This document shows positions 11,422 to 21,560 of a stretch of 35,177 bases of DNA, piece after piece; the first letter of the stretch is position 1; every line of letters begins with the position of its first letter. Origin of the DNA: Hysterium pulicare CBS 123377 (lineage: Eukaryota > Ascomycota > Dothideomycetes > Hysteriales > Hysteriaceae). The notes under the pieces are model-generated. The model saw nothing but the letters and a program-made list of their open reading frames with translations, made no database searches and was not told where the DNA came from. The position numbers and the translations under genes are program-made. The stretch is from assembly GCA_000467715.1 (NCBI GenBank), contig AJFK01000252.1:1-35177 (forward strand), in the 5' to 3' direction.

Positions 11422-11909
11422 TCAAAATATCAAATGCCAGATCCAATAAAGCAGAATCACAACCGCTATTATGATCCCAGAGAGCTTTAATATGGCGACT
11501 TTGTTCCCGGATTGCGCCATGCGGCCGAGGCGGGTGGCGCTGCCTTTAAGAGAGGAGGAGAAGGTGGAGAAGGTTTCGCTCTGTGGGTTGTGTTAGGAGC
11601 TAAGTGGGATGGATGGTTTGGGGGCTTGCGGGATGGGGGAAGGGGAAATGGAAAAGGAGAGAGAATACGTACCGTGCTATCAATGACATGCTGATCCCGC
11701 GCATTGTCGTAGATATCTATTGTTACGCCTCGTAGGGCGGAGACTTTGGAGGCGAGTTCGTCGAGGCGGGAGTTGTTTTGTCTACGAGCGAACGTTAGTC
11801 AGGCTTTAAGGGAAGCGGGCTGTTGTAGAGATGCGGATAGAGTAGAGTTGTCGGACTAGAAATGGAGGGTGGGCATTGCGTACTGTTCTCGCTCGTATGC
11901 GTCGGACAT
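11422..11909 (-). CDS. Sft1/Bet1-like Golgi Qc-SNARE
   Basis: This is a 97-aa tail-anchored SNARE for retrograde intra-Golgi fusion. The exons are 11909-11884 (26 nt), 11781-11673 and 11580-11422. They join in phase to begin MSDAYEREQQNNSRLDELAS. A single SNARE heptad region covers about residues 8-70 (RLDELASKVSALRGVTIDIY, then DNARDQHVIDST), with Q41 near the zero layer. A C-terminal anchor follows at about 72-97 (KVAILKLSGIIIAVVILLYW, then the final IWHLIF). Yeast Sft1 has the same length. No single open frame is longer than about 50 codons, so simple ORF calling misses this gene. It lies next to the Arf-GAP gene, another Golgi-traffic gene, in convergent orientation. Bet1 is the alternative, but the absence of a long N-terminal extension favours Sft1. 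Confidence 0.85.
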
Positions 11910-13440
11910 TTTGGCGTTTGTGGAGGAGGTTAAGAAGATTGGTCGGAAGAATAGGATGGCGGTGGGTTCGGTAGTTCGGTGGAGAGAGCTCTGTCTGGCT
12001 TTATACGTTCTTTTGTCTATCCACTTCAGAATGCAGTGGTTGTTTCGGAGGACGGGGTTGGTTTTGGTGGGTTTGGAGGTTGTAGGACTTCGTTGAGTGG
12101 TTAGATGTTGATTGGATTGCTGAAACGGTGACGAAGTTGTACACGATGCCAAGATCGAAAGTTCTTTGTTGGGTTTAGCGGAATTTGATAGGGCTGAGTA
12201 GTAAGCATCAGGGTATTACTTCGAACTATGTATCGAAATGCTTCCAATTTGCTTGCCAATTATCTCCTTTTTTATTTTCAGGTCTTTCGCTTGAGTGTCA
12301 GTAGCATTGTGTTTAGGATATATGATTCGGCCTATGCCCTATTGGACTGCGGTGCAGAGTCAATTAAAGGAGAGACTGGAAGAGTAGATAGTTCTATATT
12401 CCAAATGGGCTATTAAAAGTCAACAACGAGAACTTGAAGATTCGTGGTATCATAGATCGCAACTCCAAACTCCGAACACCAATTTGCTCCACATAGATCC
12501 TATGCCATCGTAACCTGAACAATCCAGAACTATGCAGCCAGATCGCCACGCGAATAATAAGCTCCAAGATAAAGAGAACTGTTCAAAATAGCCGTGAGCC
12601 TGCTATACGATTATAACAAATTTCGTAAACTTCATGCTACTCATTCATACTTATCCTTATCAGCCACTCCCACATCAATGCCAAACCATCTACTCTCCCC
12701 CAAAGACCACCAACCCAGACTATACATACTCCCATCCACGACCCGACGTCGCTGTCCGTCATCTTCACTCACAAATTCCGAACCCGGGGGCAGAATTCGT
12801 TGCTCAAGAGGCTCGAATTAGCCAGCAAACTCGCCACCGCACCAATGCTGCACGGATTCTGTGTGATGACTTTCCGCGTGCAAGTAAGGAACGTAGTTGC
12901 CACAGCGCATGAGAACATAGCTAATGAAAGGAATTCGAGAATGCGCGTCGATAATGCGCTCTGAAAGACGCGAGTGGTGGACCATGAGCTTAGCTTCAGG
13001 ATGGGAGTGGGAAGACTAGTCTTGATTAGGCCAAGTTTAGATTTCGGGCCTTAAGCTTGCCTCACACTTCACTTCGCTCTGCATCAACACAACTTACGCG
13101 CATCATTTCTTATGGCACAGTACTTAAAACTAATAAACTTAGCTGCTAACATAGTTTGTATTTGTTTCTTCACCGCTTCGTTAATGAGCTCTGGCATCTT
13201 ATTCATCGATTCGGTCGTTGGACCGTCGAGCCATTGAGCCACGGCAGCAGTGACACAGCTTAACATCCTCACTAGCAGGCAGTAGAGAAGTGGTATCAGA
13301 TACTAAAACTCTCATTTGTGTGAGCCAACAAGGCTTCTGAGAGCTGCTACAACTAACAATTCAGATCAACTAACGCCATCACAGATTCTACATAAGATAG
13401 ATCCTGTTTTACTATCTCACAGGAAGGCTTAGTATCGAAC
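11910..13440. other. 1.5-kb intergenic region with relic sequence
   Basis: The stretch holds the Sft1-like promoter at the left and the DHA1 transporter promoter at the right. Its middle part contains the minus-strand membrane-protein relic listed separately. A short minus-strand open frame at 13084-13272 (an Ala/Gln-rich 62-codon stretch) has no recognisable family and may belong to the same decayed locus. Confidence 0.45.
12769..13050 (-). pseudogene. Probable membrane-protein gene relic (DUF3433-like segment)
   Basis: A 93-codon stop-to-stop frame on the minus strand has no initiating ATG at its head. It encodes a Ser/Thr-rich lead (SSWSTTRVFQ), a hydrophobic segment (about residues 38-56, ILEFLSLAMFSCAVATTFL) and then NPCSIGAVASLLANSSLLS. 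The last motif resembles the segment that follows a membrane span in fungal DUF3433-type multi-pass proteins; that recognition is from memory and tentative. The frame is bounded by TAA at 13051-13053 and TGA at 12769-12771, and no continuation was found in neighbouring frames. This suggests a fragment of a decayed gene rather than a functional one. Confidence 0.35.
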
Positions 13441-15374
13441 ATGGGAGAAACGAAGAGTGTTACTGATACAGATCAAACTATCTCACCAAACATGGAGAGC
13501 ACCGGTGACGCCGCTACCGCTCAATTGGGCCCGCCACCAGAGACTGGTGCTTCAAAGAGGGGTGCTTCAAATCAGGGGGTCGCGTCTGTCCCAAAGAAAG
13601 GCATAGATAACAGTTCCTCGCATGATTCTTCCCAACCCGGCTTAGAGAAAGCGGCCGACACTATCGCGGCTGCTCAGAGTTCCTCGGCGAATGTAGAGGG
13701 ACACACAGACGTTATCACTTCCTATCAGGGTCCTCCACCCGATGTCGAGAAAGGGAAGAGTGCTGATGAGGTTCAAACAGTGGTCAGTATAGTCCTCAAT
13801 GTTCACTTACTATTTAGTTCGGTCACTCAAAGTGAGGTGCCCAGGCTTGGAACGGTGATGCAGACCCGGAGAATCCGCAGACGTGGCCTGCGAGTCGCAA
13901 ATGGATCAACCTCCTGGTGATATCCTTGCAAGGCATGCTTTCGCCATTGTCATCTACGATACTTGCCATTGCGACCGTAGAACTTGCCGAAGTTTTTCAC
14001 TTGACCAGTCCGTACACACCCACCTTGCCCATCGCCTTGTACGTCCTAGGATTGGGCATCGGTCCGCTCGTCTTGGCGCCATGCTCTGAACTCTACGGAA
14101 GAAGGATCGTTTACGCCTTGAGTTTCTTACTCTTCACCGTTATTACCGTTGGTTCTGCTCTTTCCCCAGATATCGCTACGCTATGCGTCCTCCGCCTACT
14201 GAGCGGTATGGCCGGATCAGCTGGCCCTAGTCTTGGTGCCGCAAGCATCGGGGATATGTTCAGCCTTGAGACACGAGCAAGAGCCCAAGCAATCTATAGC
14301 CTCGGCCCCACTCTTGGTCCCACCCTCGGAGGAGTTGCGGGTGGCTTCATCGTATACGGTACCGGTGGTTGGAGGTGGTTGATGTGGGTGATAGCTATCG
14401 CGTCTGGAGTCGTCAACATTCTTTCCATTTTCTTTCTACGCGAGACATACGGACCATACATACTGTCTAAGCGAGCAATTCGTCTGAGTAAAGAAAATCC
14501 GGATTCCGCTTTTCGCACAGCCGTGAGACCCCTTCCGGCAAAGGAGTTGTTCTATCGCGCTATCACGAGACCAGTGAGACTACTTTGCACGTCCCCGATA
14601 TGTGCTTTCATGAGCATATACATAGCTCTGTAAGTCATTAAACGACTCTCCTCTGCTCTAGGCTAAACTTTCTTAGCATATATTCAATTCTGTACCTGCA
14701 CCTCCTGGTTATCCCGCTCCTATTTGGCCCTGTTCCTTCATATGGACTATATTCATATCAGTGGACTCATGGTACATTTGGACTGGCTAATCTGAGTGCC
14801 TTCCTGGGTGCATTAATCGGCGCAGCGACCTGTGCAGTTTTGGCAAATCGATCGTTTGCTTACGAACTTCGAAAGCAACAGAGACGCACCGGTAATTCAA
14901 CGCGCCAACCCGAGATGCGGTTGCCTTTCATGCAGCTCGGTATGGCTGTTGTGCCCTCCGGACTAATCTTGTTTGCCTGGACAGCAGGGAAGACTCATTG
15001 GGCCGTCCCACTACTTGGAGCATGCATTTTCTGCATTGGGATGTACATGGTCTATGTTGCCATCCACACATATCTGGTAGATTGCTTCGGCAGATGGGCA
15101 GCAAGCGCCATCGCCGCCGCTGTGGTGACTCGATTCGTCGTTACTTGCATTTTTTGTGTGGTGGGATTCCAGCTTTACGCGAAACTGGGTTATGCATGGT
15201 TAGTTCATCATCCAGTTCCACGTTGCTAATGTTATCTGGCCAATGCTTGCTCACATGTCTTATCTGGATAGGGGAACGATGTTGCTCGCATTTATCTGCA
15301 TTGCGTTGATACCCGTTCCATACTTTCTCAAGATCTACGGACCAAAATTACGACAGAAACAGTTCGATTTCTAG
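13441..15374 (+). CDS. MFS transporter, DHA1 drug:H+ antiporter type (12 TM)
   Basis: This is a plasma-membrane efflux pump of the major facilitator superfamily. The exons are 13441-13782, 13845-14629, 14677-15198 and 15272-15374, giving 583 aa, and all junctions are in phase. The donor of intron 1 is GTCAGT, weaker than the others. A hydrophilic 115-residue N-terminus contains two GPPPE/D motifs. It precedes the family entry motif WNGDADPENPQTWP. Signature segments include SELYGRRIVY (motif A) and the motif C-like run LGPTLGPTLGGVAGGF. GWRWLMW and FLRETYGPYIL follow. The last helix and short tail end in KLRQKQFDF. Fungal relatives export azoles or secondary metabolites, but the substrate cannot be read from sequence. 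The gene starts the accessory-looking half of the window. Confidence 0.88.
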
Positions 15375-15689
15375 AAAGACATCTAGAACTGGCATTGTAT
15401 CAGGGACATGTATTCGATGACATATATTCGGGAGTTACAAGTAGACTTTCATTTCCCAGTTTCTGTTTCTGACTTTCATCGAGTTCCGTTTGTCTGTCTC
15501 GTTTTCTTAATCTACAAGTTCTCATCTGATGCGAGCGAGTTGCTTTCATGTCTCATTTTCTTCACCTACAAATTCTAGATTGCCATCTACGACGGACATC
15601 ACATAAAGTACGCATTTTTGAAGGCATTTAATCGAGAGGTAAAGGTACTGCCTCATTTTCCAGATTCTGCTTTCAGCTCGATGGGTTCA

Positions 15690-16410
15690 CATGTTTCTGT
15701 CATTTTCTTCGGTCGTCGGCGTTAGGAGTACAAATTTTCCCGGTAACTAGATCAATGAACTTATGAACTGGCAGCTCGTCAGGTTCCACTGTCTCCATAT
15801 CTAGGCACTCTTCACATTTTCTTGTAAAATCGACCAAGCTTCATGTTCGCCGTAATCTTCTTTCTGTACCCCAGAAGCATGTCAAGATGGCTAGTTCCTC
15901 CCATAGGGTGGACTGACACTCAACTTCAGAAGTTCCTCCATAATCTCAATCACCTCATCCAGCTTCTATGCATATAGATCGCTATCTATGCCGACTCGTC
16001 CACGTATTCTCGATCTCGGTCACTGATGCTACAAGTAGAACGAACTCAAACAACGGCCACTATCGCCCACTACCATCCAGCAATCACTTACATTCTTCGC
16101 AAATACCATCCCAAGACTCTCGTGCAGCGTGAGCGTGCTCGTGATGATGGGGCACGTGGATCCGATGTCCAAGAAAGTAGACGCCAAAGTCGCGCGAGTG
16201 GGGAGTATACATTGCATCTTTCTCATTAATCATGAAATGTGGAAGAGATTGCTGTCTTCGCGAATGCTGCAGCATGCTTTTCGGATAGCTATGCTGCCTC
16301 ATCACCTCCGTAGCTTGGCTGGTGGTAACAGCACCCTACATCGCGAAGTGATCTATTTGGTATACGGAATTTCGAAAGCTCGGGATGAGAGGGGGGTTTG
16401 GTTTTGCATG
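15690..16410 (-). pseudogene. Unresolved or decayed multi-exon locus
   Basis: Several minus-strand fragments look protein-coding but fall in different frames. ATG at about 16410 opens MQNQTPLSSRAFEIP. Further on come fragments containing LASTFLDIGSTCPIITSTLT (ending before a GTAAGT at about 16091), LDEVIEIMEELLKLS (about 15963-15918, ending at a GTCAGT) and CEECLDMETVEPDELPVHKF (stop near 15693). Some pairs join in phase across plausible introns, for example AGT|GTCAGT to TACAG|AAAGAAGATTAC. I could not build one intact model from start to stop. It is either a gene with unusual splicing or a pseudogene. No family was recognised. Confidence 0.3.
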
Positions 16411-16995
16411 GATGATGCGCGCGTGGAGGAATAGAGGTTATTTGGGGTGGGTTATCGGAGATGTAAGACTGCGGATACGCAAACTTGGTATGTGAAGTGT
16501 CTATCGGAATGGCCTGAGAGATGCTTTGAATTGTTGGGGGCGGTGATGGGGATTGGGGATGGATAAATATTTCACGAGTTGGAGGTCGAGTATTGGGTTA
16601 GATTGCTATGAGATAATTTATGTAGACTTGTTGGTATGCGTTTGTGGCTGCTAAAACAATACTGTGGGAGGGATGGAAAGGCTGATCTGTGGCGTAGAAG
16701 ATTGGCTCCGAAGAACTTTTCTGCCTTATTCCTTCTGGGTTGGGAGAGCGGCGGGTGTTGTGGTGTACTGGAGAGAAGCGGTGAGTAAGGCTCTAAGTTG
16801 TCGAGATTGAAGGGAAGGTGAGCTCACAGAATGACAGGTCAGCCACTAGTCAGGTCTTCAGGGTACAGCTCATTGGGCAATGAACATGTTGAGAGCCACC
16901 CTTCTGGTCACCTGCTGCTGACTTAGAGAAGAAAGAATAGAGATGGAATGGCGAAGAAGTGAGGCCGGCACGGTTCAATCACGGATGGTGAAGAC

Positions 16996-17025
16996 AAAAA
17001 GATTGGCTTCAAAAAGATTGGCTTT
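16996..17025. repeat. 15-bp tandem duplication
   Basis: The unit aaaaagattggctty occurs twice head to tail, differing only at the last base. It lies in non-coding sequence downstream of the PEBP gene. Confidence 0.8.
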
Positions 17026-17219
17026 GTGAACATTTTGGTTGATTCATGAGTATTTACATATGACTGTTCTTCAATTACTGATGAAAAGCCGAAGTAATGC
17101 GATGATGCCTCCGACTAGGCTCAGCTCGAAGGACTATAACTTCTCGGACGCCCTGTGTTCCTGATACGGTCTCTGTAAATTCGGTCAGACAATCAGGAGC
17201 ATGGCTACAGACATACCAT

Positions 17220-17942
17220 TCATGCTCCTAACCTCTCCTCCGGCCGGCTTGAAACACCTTTTGGATTCGCCAAAGTCCGTTCATACCCCCCAGCCCATTC
17301 TCCCTTGAGCACAACCGCGTTAGTCATCTCCAGCCATTCCGCCAATTCCTGCTTTCGAACCAGTCTCGACCTCCTGTTATGAGTGGACTGTGGCAAGGTA
17401 TCGACGTCTAATCCCAACACTTGGAAAAAATAGCGATGTTTCTTATGGCCCAAGGGAGGATTTGGGCCGGTCCAACCACGAAATTTACTTGGGCTTTCCC
17501 CAACACAAAAATTTCCGGCTAACGTGATACTGCCCGTACTGGGTGTGTAACCGGCGATTTTGATGTCAGAATGTGTGATTTTGTTCTTTTCGGCGGGGAT
17601 GTCGTGATATAGCGCGATAACGTCAGGTTCCCCAAAGGCTACATCCGGATCTTCAACAATAACGAGCCATGATTTGACTATGCGGCTGATATCCAGTGTG
17701 TCCAGCGTGTCTGGTGAGATATGCCATTCCAGTCCTGGGAAGACATTGCGGCCATGCGGAGTGTTATCTATGGGTATCATTGACCCAGACTGTCCGAGGT
17801 GAGGCACTGAGACAACGAGGTTTGAGGGCATGGCGTAGATTGGGCCGACCGTACGGGTGAGCATTTTCGAGTCTTGACCTCGACGGTTCTTTAGGAGATG
17901 GCCGTAGATAAGGTTGGCGAAAAGGTTACAGATCAGAGCCAT
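17220..17942 (-). CDS. Phosphatidylethanolamine-binding protein (PEBP/YbhB family)
   Basis: This is an intronless 240-aa protein of the PEBP/RKIP fold, which binds anionic phospholipid head groups or other ligands in a small pocket. The two family signatures are visible: VEDPD at about 97-100 and GWTGPNPPLGHKKHRYFFQV at 156-175. The N-terminus MALICNLFANLIYGHLLKNR is a weakly hydrophobic lead seen in a fungal subfamily and could be a membrane-associating segment. In most PEBPs a His follows the first signature (the HW or VVHG segment). Here the matching segment reads DVIALYHDIP, so that pocket His appears to be replaced by Ile109, with a His four residues later. The gene is divergent from the methyltransferase gene. 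PEBP genes recur near fungal metabolite genes, but a role there is inference. Confidence 0.85.
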   Translation of the reverse strand: MALICNLFANLIYGHLLKNRRGQDSKMLTRTVGPIYAMPSNLVVSVPHLGQSGSMIPIDNTPHGRNVFPGLEWHISPDTLDTLDISRIVKSWLVIVEDPDVAFGEPDVIALYHDIPAEKNKITHSDIKIAGYTPSTGSITLAGNFCVGESPSKFRGWTGPNPPLGHKKHRYFFQVLGLDVDTLPQSTHNRRSRLVRKQELAEWLEMTNAVVLKGEWAGGYERTLANPKGVSSRPEERLGA

Positions 17943-18516
17943 CTTGTGTATTTCAAGTGGTGTATCAATCGGAAGTGATTGGTGTTGACGTTGAAAGCTT
18001 GCAATTGAGTAGAAGTCGGTAGTGATTGATCTCGATATTGAGAAATTGGGATAATCCTTGAAAACGTAGCGAATGGTGATGCTGAGCGATTGGAATGGTG
18101 CTTAAATGCGTAGCGATTGATATTGATACTGTGGTAATGGATAACTCAAACTGTATGGAAATGTGGTAAAGAGACAGAGTGTTGAGACGAGAGAGAGTGT
18201 TTGTATTACCTTGCTCATGCGCCACTCCCATATTTGGAAGTGTGGGAAGGTGCCTTCCCGTGTGACGAGGCAAATGTAACCAACGGCTATAACGACTCAT
18301 CGAGTCTGTTGCTCCCGCTCAAGACTGAAGGAACGGTGCACAATGAGTGCTCTCTGCCACCACATTCTTGCGTGAAACCCTCAGTAGAACAGCCCGAGCT
18401 ACGACTGCGACGTCAATATCAACTCACCTACTCGCTCGAACATACGCTCTCTCCCCCCCCACCACCAGCCCGAAGCTTGAAGCATCAAATAGCCATAAAC
18501 AGCTATACCATTCATA
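17943..18516. promoter_or_regulatory. Shared divergent promoter of the PEBP and methyltransferase genes
   Basis: 574 bp separate the two divergent start codons. A pyrimidine-rich tract (ctctctccccccccaccacc) sits at about 18446-18465, just before the methyltransferase start, as is common in fungal promoters. An inverted repeat GGGAAGG-tg-CCTTCCC at 18244-18259 has 7-bp arms and a 2-bp spacer and could be a dimeric regulator site; no regulator is identified. Confidence 0.45.
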
Positions 18517-19538
18517 ATGGCGGAACAGACAGAAAAATGGCTCAATCTTCCCAAAGACCATGCTCTGCGGTCCACGAACCTTCCATGGTATATTGAATCA
18601 TACGAGGACAAGCTCACTCCAGGTCTGCTCAAGTTGCTTGAAGAGTATAGCGGCATTCCAGCAGATATGATGGTCCCTCATATCTATACGGTTGTAAGTT
18701 CTCCTTATTCCATCCGCTCTCTGTCCTTCGCTGACATGTGTTTTTCAAGCGGGATTTGGCTTGGAAAGTTTTCCCTTGGCCATGCATCGGCCAGTTCTGG
18801 TTCCTGGAGCAAGGTCTCCTCCGCCACCCTGACTATCAGCAAGTGTTATCAACGCTCAAAAGTGCCAAAGCATTCACTCCAAAATTTCTCGACCTAGGGA
18901 CCTGCCTCGGTCAAGACGTTCGCACTCTCGCTTACGACGGGGCATCGATCGAGACGCTCTATGGTGCAGATCTGATGTCGGTATTCAAGGACGTAGGGAA
19001 CCTCCTCTTTATGGATCACGGCTGCCTCGACTCTAGCCACTTCATTGTTGGAAATATCTTCTCCGAGCACGAGAATGATGCGTTGTTCAAGACTCAAGGG
19101 ACGTGGTGGATCATTCATGTGTCCAAGGTCCTCCACCTATTCAACCTCTCAGAACAAGAAAAAGCCGCCGAACAGATTTTGAAACTTCTTCGCCCTGAAC
19201 CAGGAGCCATGGTGCTTGGAACGCAGATTGGGAATACGGAAGGACATGAACTTGTTCTCCAGCCGCCCATGGTCGAGCCTGGTGAGCAGAGATCTGTCTG
19301 GCGCCATAGCCGGGACACGTTCATCGCGATGTGGGAGCGTGTTTCTGAAGCTTTGGATATGCCGGTCCAAATCTGGGCCGAGTATGACGAGTTGGAAATT
19401 AAGGAGAGTGTGGAGATCAGGAGGACTAAAGGAGAAGTGGGCGAGATAGAGGAGAGGGTCTTTGCAGGACCCACAGAGAGGAGAATTCATTTTCGAGTGG
19501 AGCGAGTTCACGTGTCGACTTGCTCTGACTCCGTCTGA
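18517..19538 (+). CDS. SAM-dependent methyltransferase, AusD-like (secondary-metabolite type)
   Basis: This is a cytosolic class I methyltransferase of 321 aa. The exons are 18517-18693 and 18750-19538, joined in phase as TV|RD. It matches the fungal family that includes AusD, whose members methylate polyketide or meroterpenoid intermediates. The SAM-binding motif I is FLDLGTCLGQD (105-115). An acidic loop LYGADL with D133 is expected to contact the ribose. The family-typical segments GNIFSEHEND, HVSKVLHLFN and MVLGTQIGNTEG follow. The C-terminal third carries the family's variable acidic/basic region. No PKS, NRPS or terpene synthase lies in the window, so the substrate is unknown. The neighbouring PEBP gene and transporter are the only possible partners visible. 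Confidence 0.87.
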
Positions 19539-19853
19539 GATTTGGTGGCGATGATGATGCATTTCTAGAAGCGGATAGTTAAATAGCGGGTCATTTTAAT
19601 CCAAGCTCACGTGCCTTCTTGCCCCCTTCACCCTATTTCTGGGTTTGAGTCTCTGCGCCTCAAATGCATAATCTTCACAGACAAAGTGGTATCTTTCTGA
19701 GGCTCTATGATATGCATTTAACGTTTGCCACAATGCTGCTGGCACGTGATCCCAACGTCATACCTGGTCTAGAAGGAACGCTGATCAGGCAACAGCCACA
19801 TCAAAACGCCCCTCTCCCATCTATCTTCTCAAAACAACTCCTTCATAGCTACA

Positions 19854-21560
19854 ATGCCCTCTTACACACGCGCACAATTCCTGGAAAGTTTTGAGTACGA
19901 GATCGATCCGGAGCACGATTTCAAGATCGATGGAAAGAACGCCGACTGGGCGTCTGGCCATCCCAAAGAATGGGGACGCGAAACCGCCTCGATCAAGCTT
20001 CCCACAAACAGTACCGAAGGAATAAATTCTATTCATTCCGCCATAAGCTCTGATGGTAAGCTCCTCGCTATTAGTGCTGGAGTGAATAATGGAGAGAGCA
20101 TATTCATTTATGATGTTACTACAAAAGAGTTGAAGCAAACGGTGGAAGGATGTGGCAAAGTGTATTTTAAACCTTGTAAGGAACGAAAGGAAGAGCAGGG
20201 CTCATCCGATCCGTCTGAGAATCCTGAACGGGAGACCGCGCCATGTTACACTCTCCTCTCCTCAGCGCCGGCGGAGAAGAAGTTCCTCAAAAGACCTCTT
20301 CCAGCTGACCGGCTTATTCTTTGGGACTTAGACAAGAATGGACGACTTCTTGACGAAGATGAGCCCTTGGACGCACCAACTCTCGCATCCAAGGCTCTCG
20401 ATAGTATTGTTGAAGACCTCACGACGCAACATGAATGGTCGCAAGAGTACATAGCGAAGTCATCGCTACAAGCAGACTTTGAGGCGGCATTGAGGAGAGT
20501 CGAGACACATCATCGAACAAGAGCCAATACGATCTTCGATGACGCAACAACAGGGAATTTCGGTTCCGACCCCTTCACGCCCGATGGGGAGAAATTGCTA
20601 TTTGTGCAAAAGAACAATACCACGCAGCACGGTATGCGATCGGCTGAGGAACTCCCACGAGTCGTCATATGGGATCTCGAAGCTGGCAAGGAATTCCTCA
20701 AACTAACAGGTCACACTGATCGCATAATGTGGGTTGGATATAGCCCCGATCGCCAACATGTCGCAACAGTGTCTTGGGATGGAACAATGCGACTGTACAA
20801 CGGGCAATCAGGAGAGTTGAATTGGGCGACCGAGAATTCTGGTGGGCAAAGCTGGACTGCCGCTTTTTCACCTGACGCTACCAAAATCATCTGGAGCTCA
20901 AACGGAGGCAGGATTGTCAAGATACACGACGTCGCTGATGGGAGACAGATCGCTATATTCCCAAGGGAATTCAAGGACTGGTGTAGGAAACTTGCATGGA
21001 ACCCGAATGGTCAAAGCGTCGCGATGTCGGTGGAATCCACCGTCTACGTCTGGCGGCCGTTCGATGGAGAGGGTGAAGAATCTATCGCGCAAGAAGTTGG
21101 ATTGTTGAAGCAGGGTTCAGTGCCAGGTCGACATTTTATTCAATTCCACCAGCTTGTATGGATGGACGATGGAAATAAGCTTGCGGTGCACAGCTCGGAT
21201 GGCAGTTGGCTCGTTTGGGATAGCAAGACGAATTCGAAGGAAGGTTTCCTGAGGCCGAAAGGACGAAAAATACAGTGGGGAGACTCCAAGTTATATTTGG
21301 CAATGGACGAGGAGGGCGATTATTACCTCAGCCTGGATGGAGACGAACATATCCGCTTGTGGAGGACATCTGTTCCCGCTTTTCCTTCATGGTGGGAGAA
21401 GGAAAAGGAGCCGAAGGATGAGGGGGTTGAAAAAACTCAATATCCTGCTACTGGAAAATACGTCAACATTGTTAGGACACCGAAACCGAGTGCCTCGAAG
21501 CCAGAGGAAGGCCGTGATGCTTGGGCTGAGAAGGGTGCCGAGTTGTGGACAGCAGAATAA
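19854..21560 (+). CDS. WD40-repeat protein of unknown function
   Basis: This is an intronless 568-aa protein that should fold as a beta-propeller and serve as a protein-interaction platform. A first blade is seen near residues 58-90 (ISSDGKLLAISAG ... IFIYDVTT). A charged, non-repetitive insertion follows at about 108-235. The clearest repeats are at about 268-400: VVIWDLEAGK, LTGHTDRIMWVGYSPD, VATVSWDGTMRLYN, WTAAFSPDATKIIWSS and LAWNPNGQSVAMSVESTVYVW. Two more degenerate blades follow (SSDGSWLVWD and SLDGDEHIRLWR). The tail is Lys/Glu/Pro-rich. No catalytic domain, signal peptide or membrane span is visible, and no specific ortholog was recognised. Confidence 0.8.
   Translation: MPSYTRAQFLESFEYEIDPEHDFKIDGKNADWASGHPKEWGRETASIKLPTNSTEGINSIHSAISSDGKLLAISAGVNNGESIFIYDVTTKELKQTVEGCGKVYFKPCKERKEEQGSSDPSENPERETAPCYTLLSSAPAEKKFLKRPLPADRLILWDLDKNGRLLDEDEPLDAPTLASKALDSIVEDLTTQHEWSQEYIAKSSLQADFEAALRRVETHHRTRANTIFDDATTGNFGSDPFTPDGEKLLFVQKNNTTQHGMRSAEELPRVVIWDLEAGKEFLKLTGHTDRIMWVGYSPDRQHVATVSWDGTMRLYNGQSGELNWATENSGGQSWTAAFSPDATKIIWSSNGGRIVKIHDVADGRQIAIFPREFKDWCRKLAWNPNGQSVAMSVESTVYVWRPFDGEGEESIAQEVGLLKQGSVPGRHFIQFHQLVWMDDGNKLAVHSSDGSWLVWDSKTNSKEGFLRPKGRKIQWGDSKLYLAMDEEGDYYLSLDGDEHIRLWRTSVPAFPSWWEKEKEPKDEGVEKTQYPATGKYVNIVRTPKPSASKPEEGRDAWAEKGAELWTAE

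Larger units (their letters stand above)
15375..17219. other. 1.8-kb stretch without a resolved gene
   Basis: The left part (15375-15690) follows the transporter. It holds imperfect copies of a cattttctt-cctacaaattct-type motif near 15499 and 15552. The middle (about 15690-16410) has coding-like minus-strand fragments, listed separately. The right part (16440-17215) is G-rich on the plus strand, meaning C/A-rich on the minus strand as in fungal promoters. It contains a 15-bp tandem duplication at 16996-17025. Confidence 0.45.
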
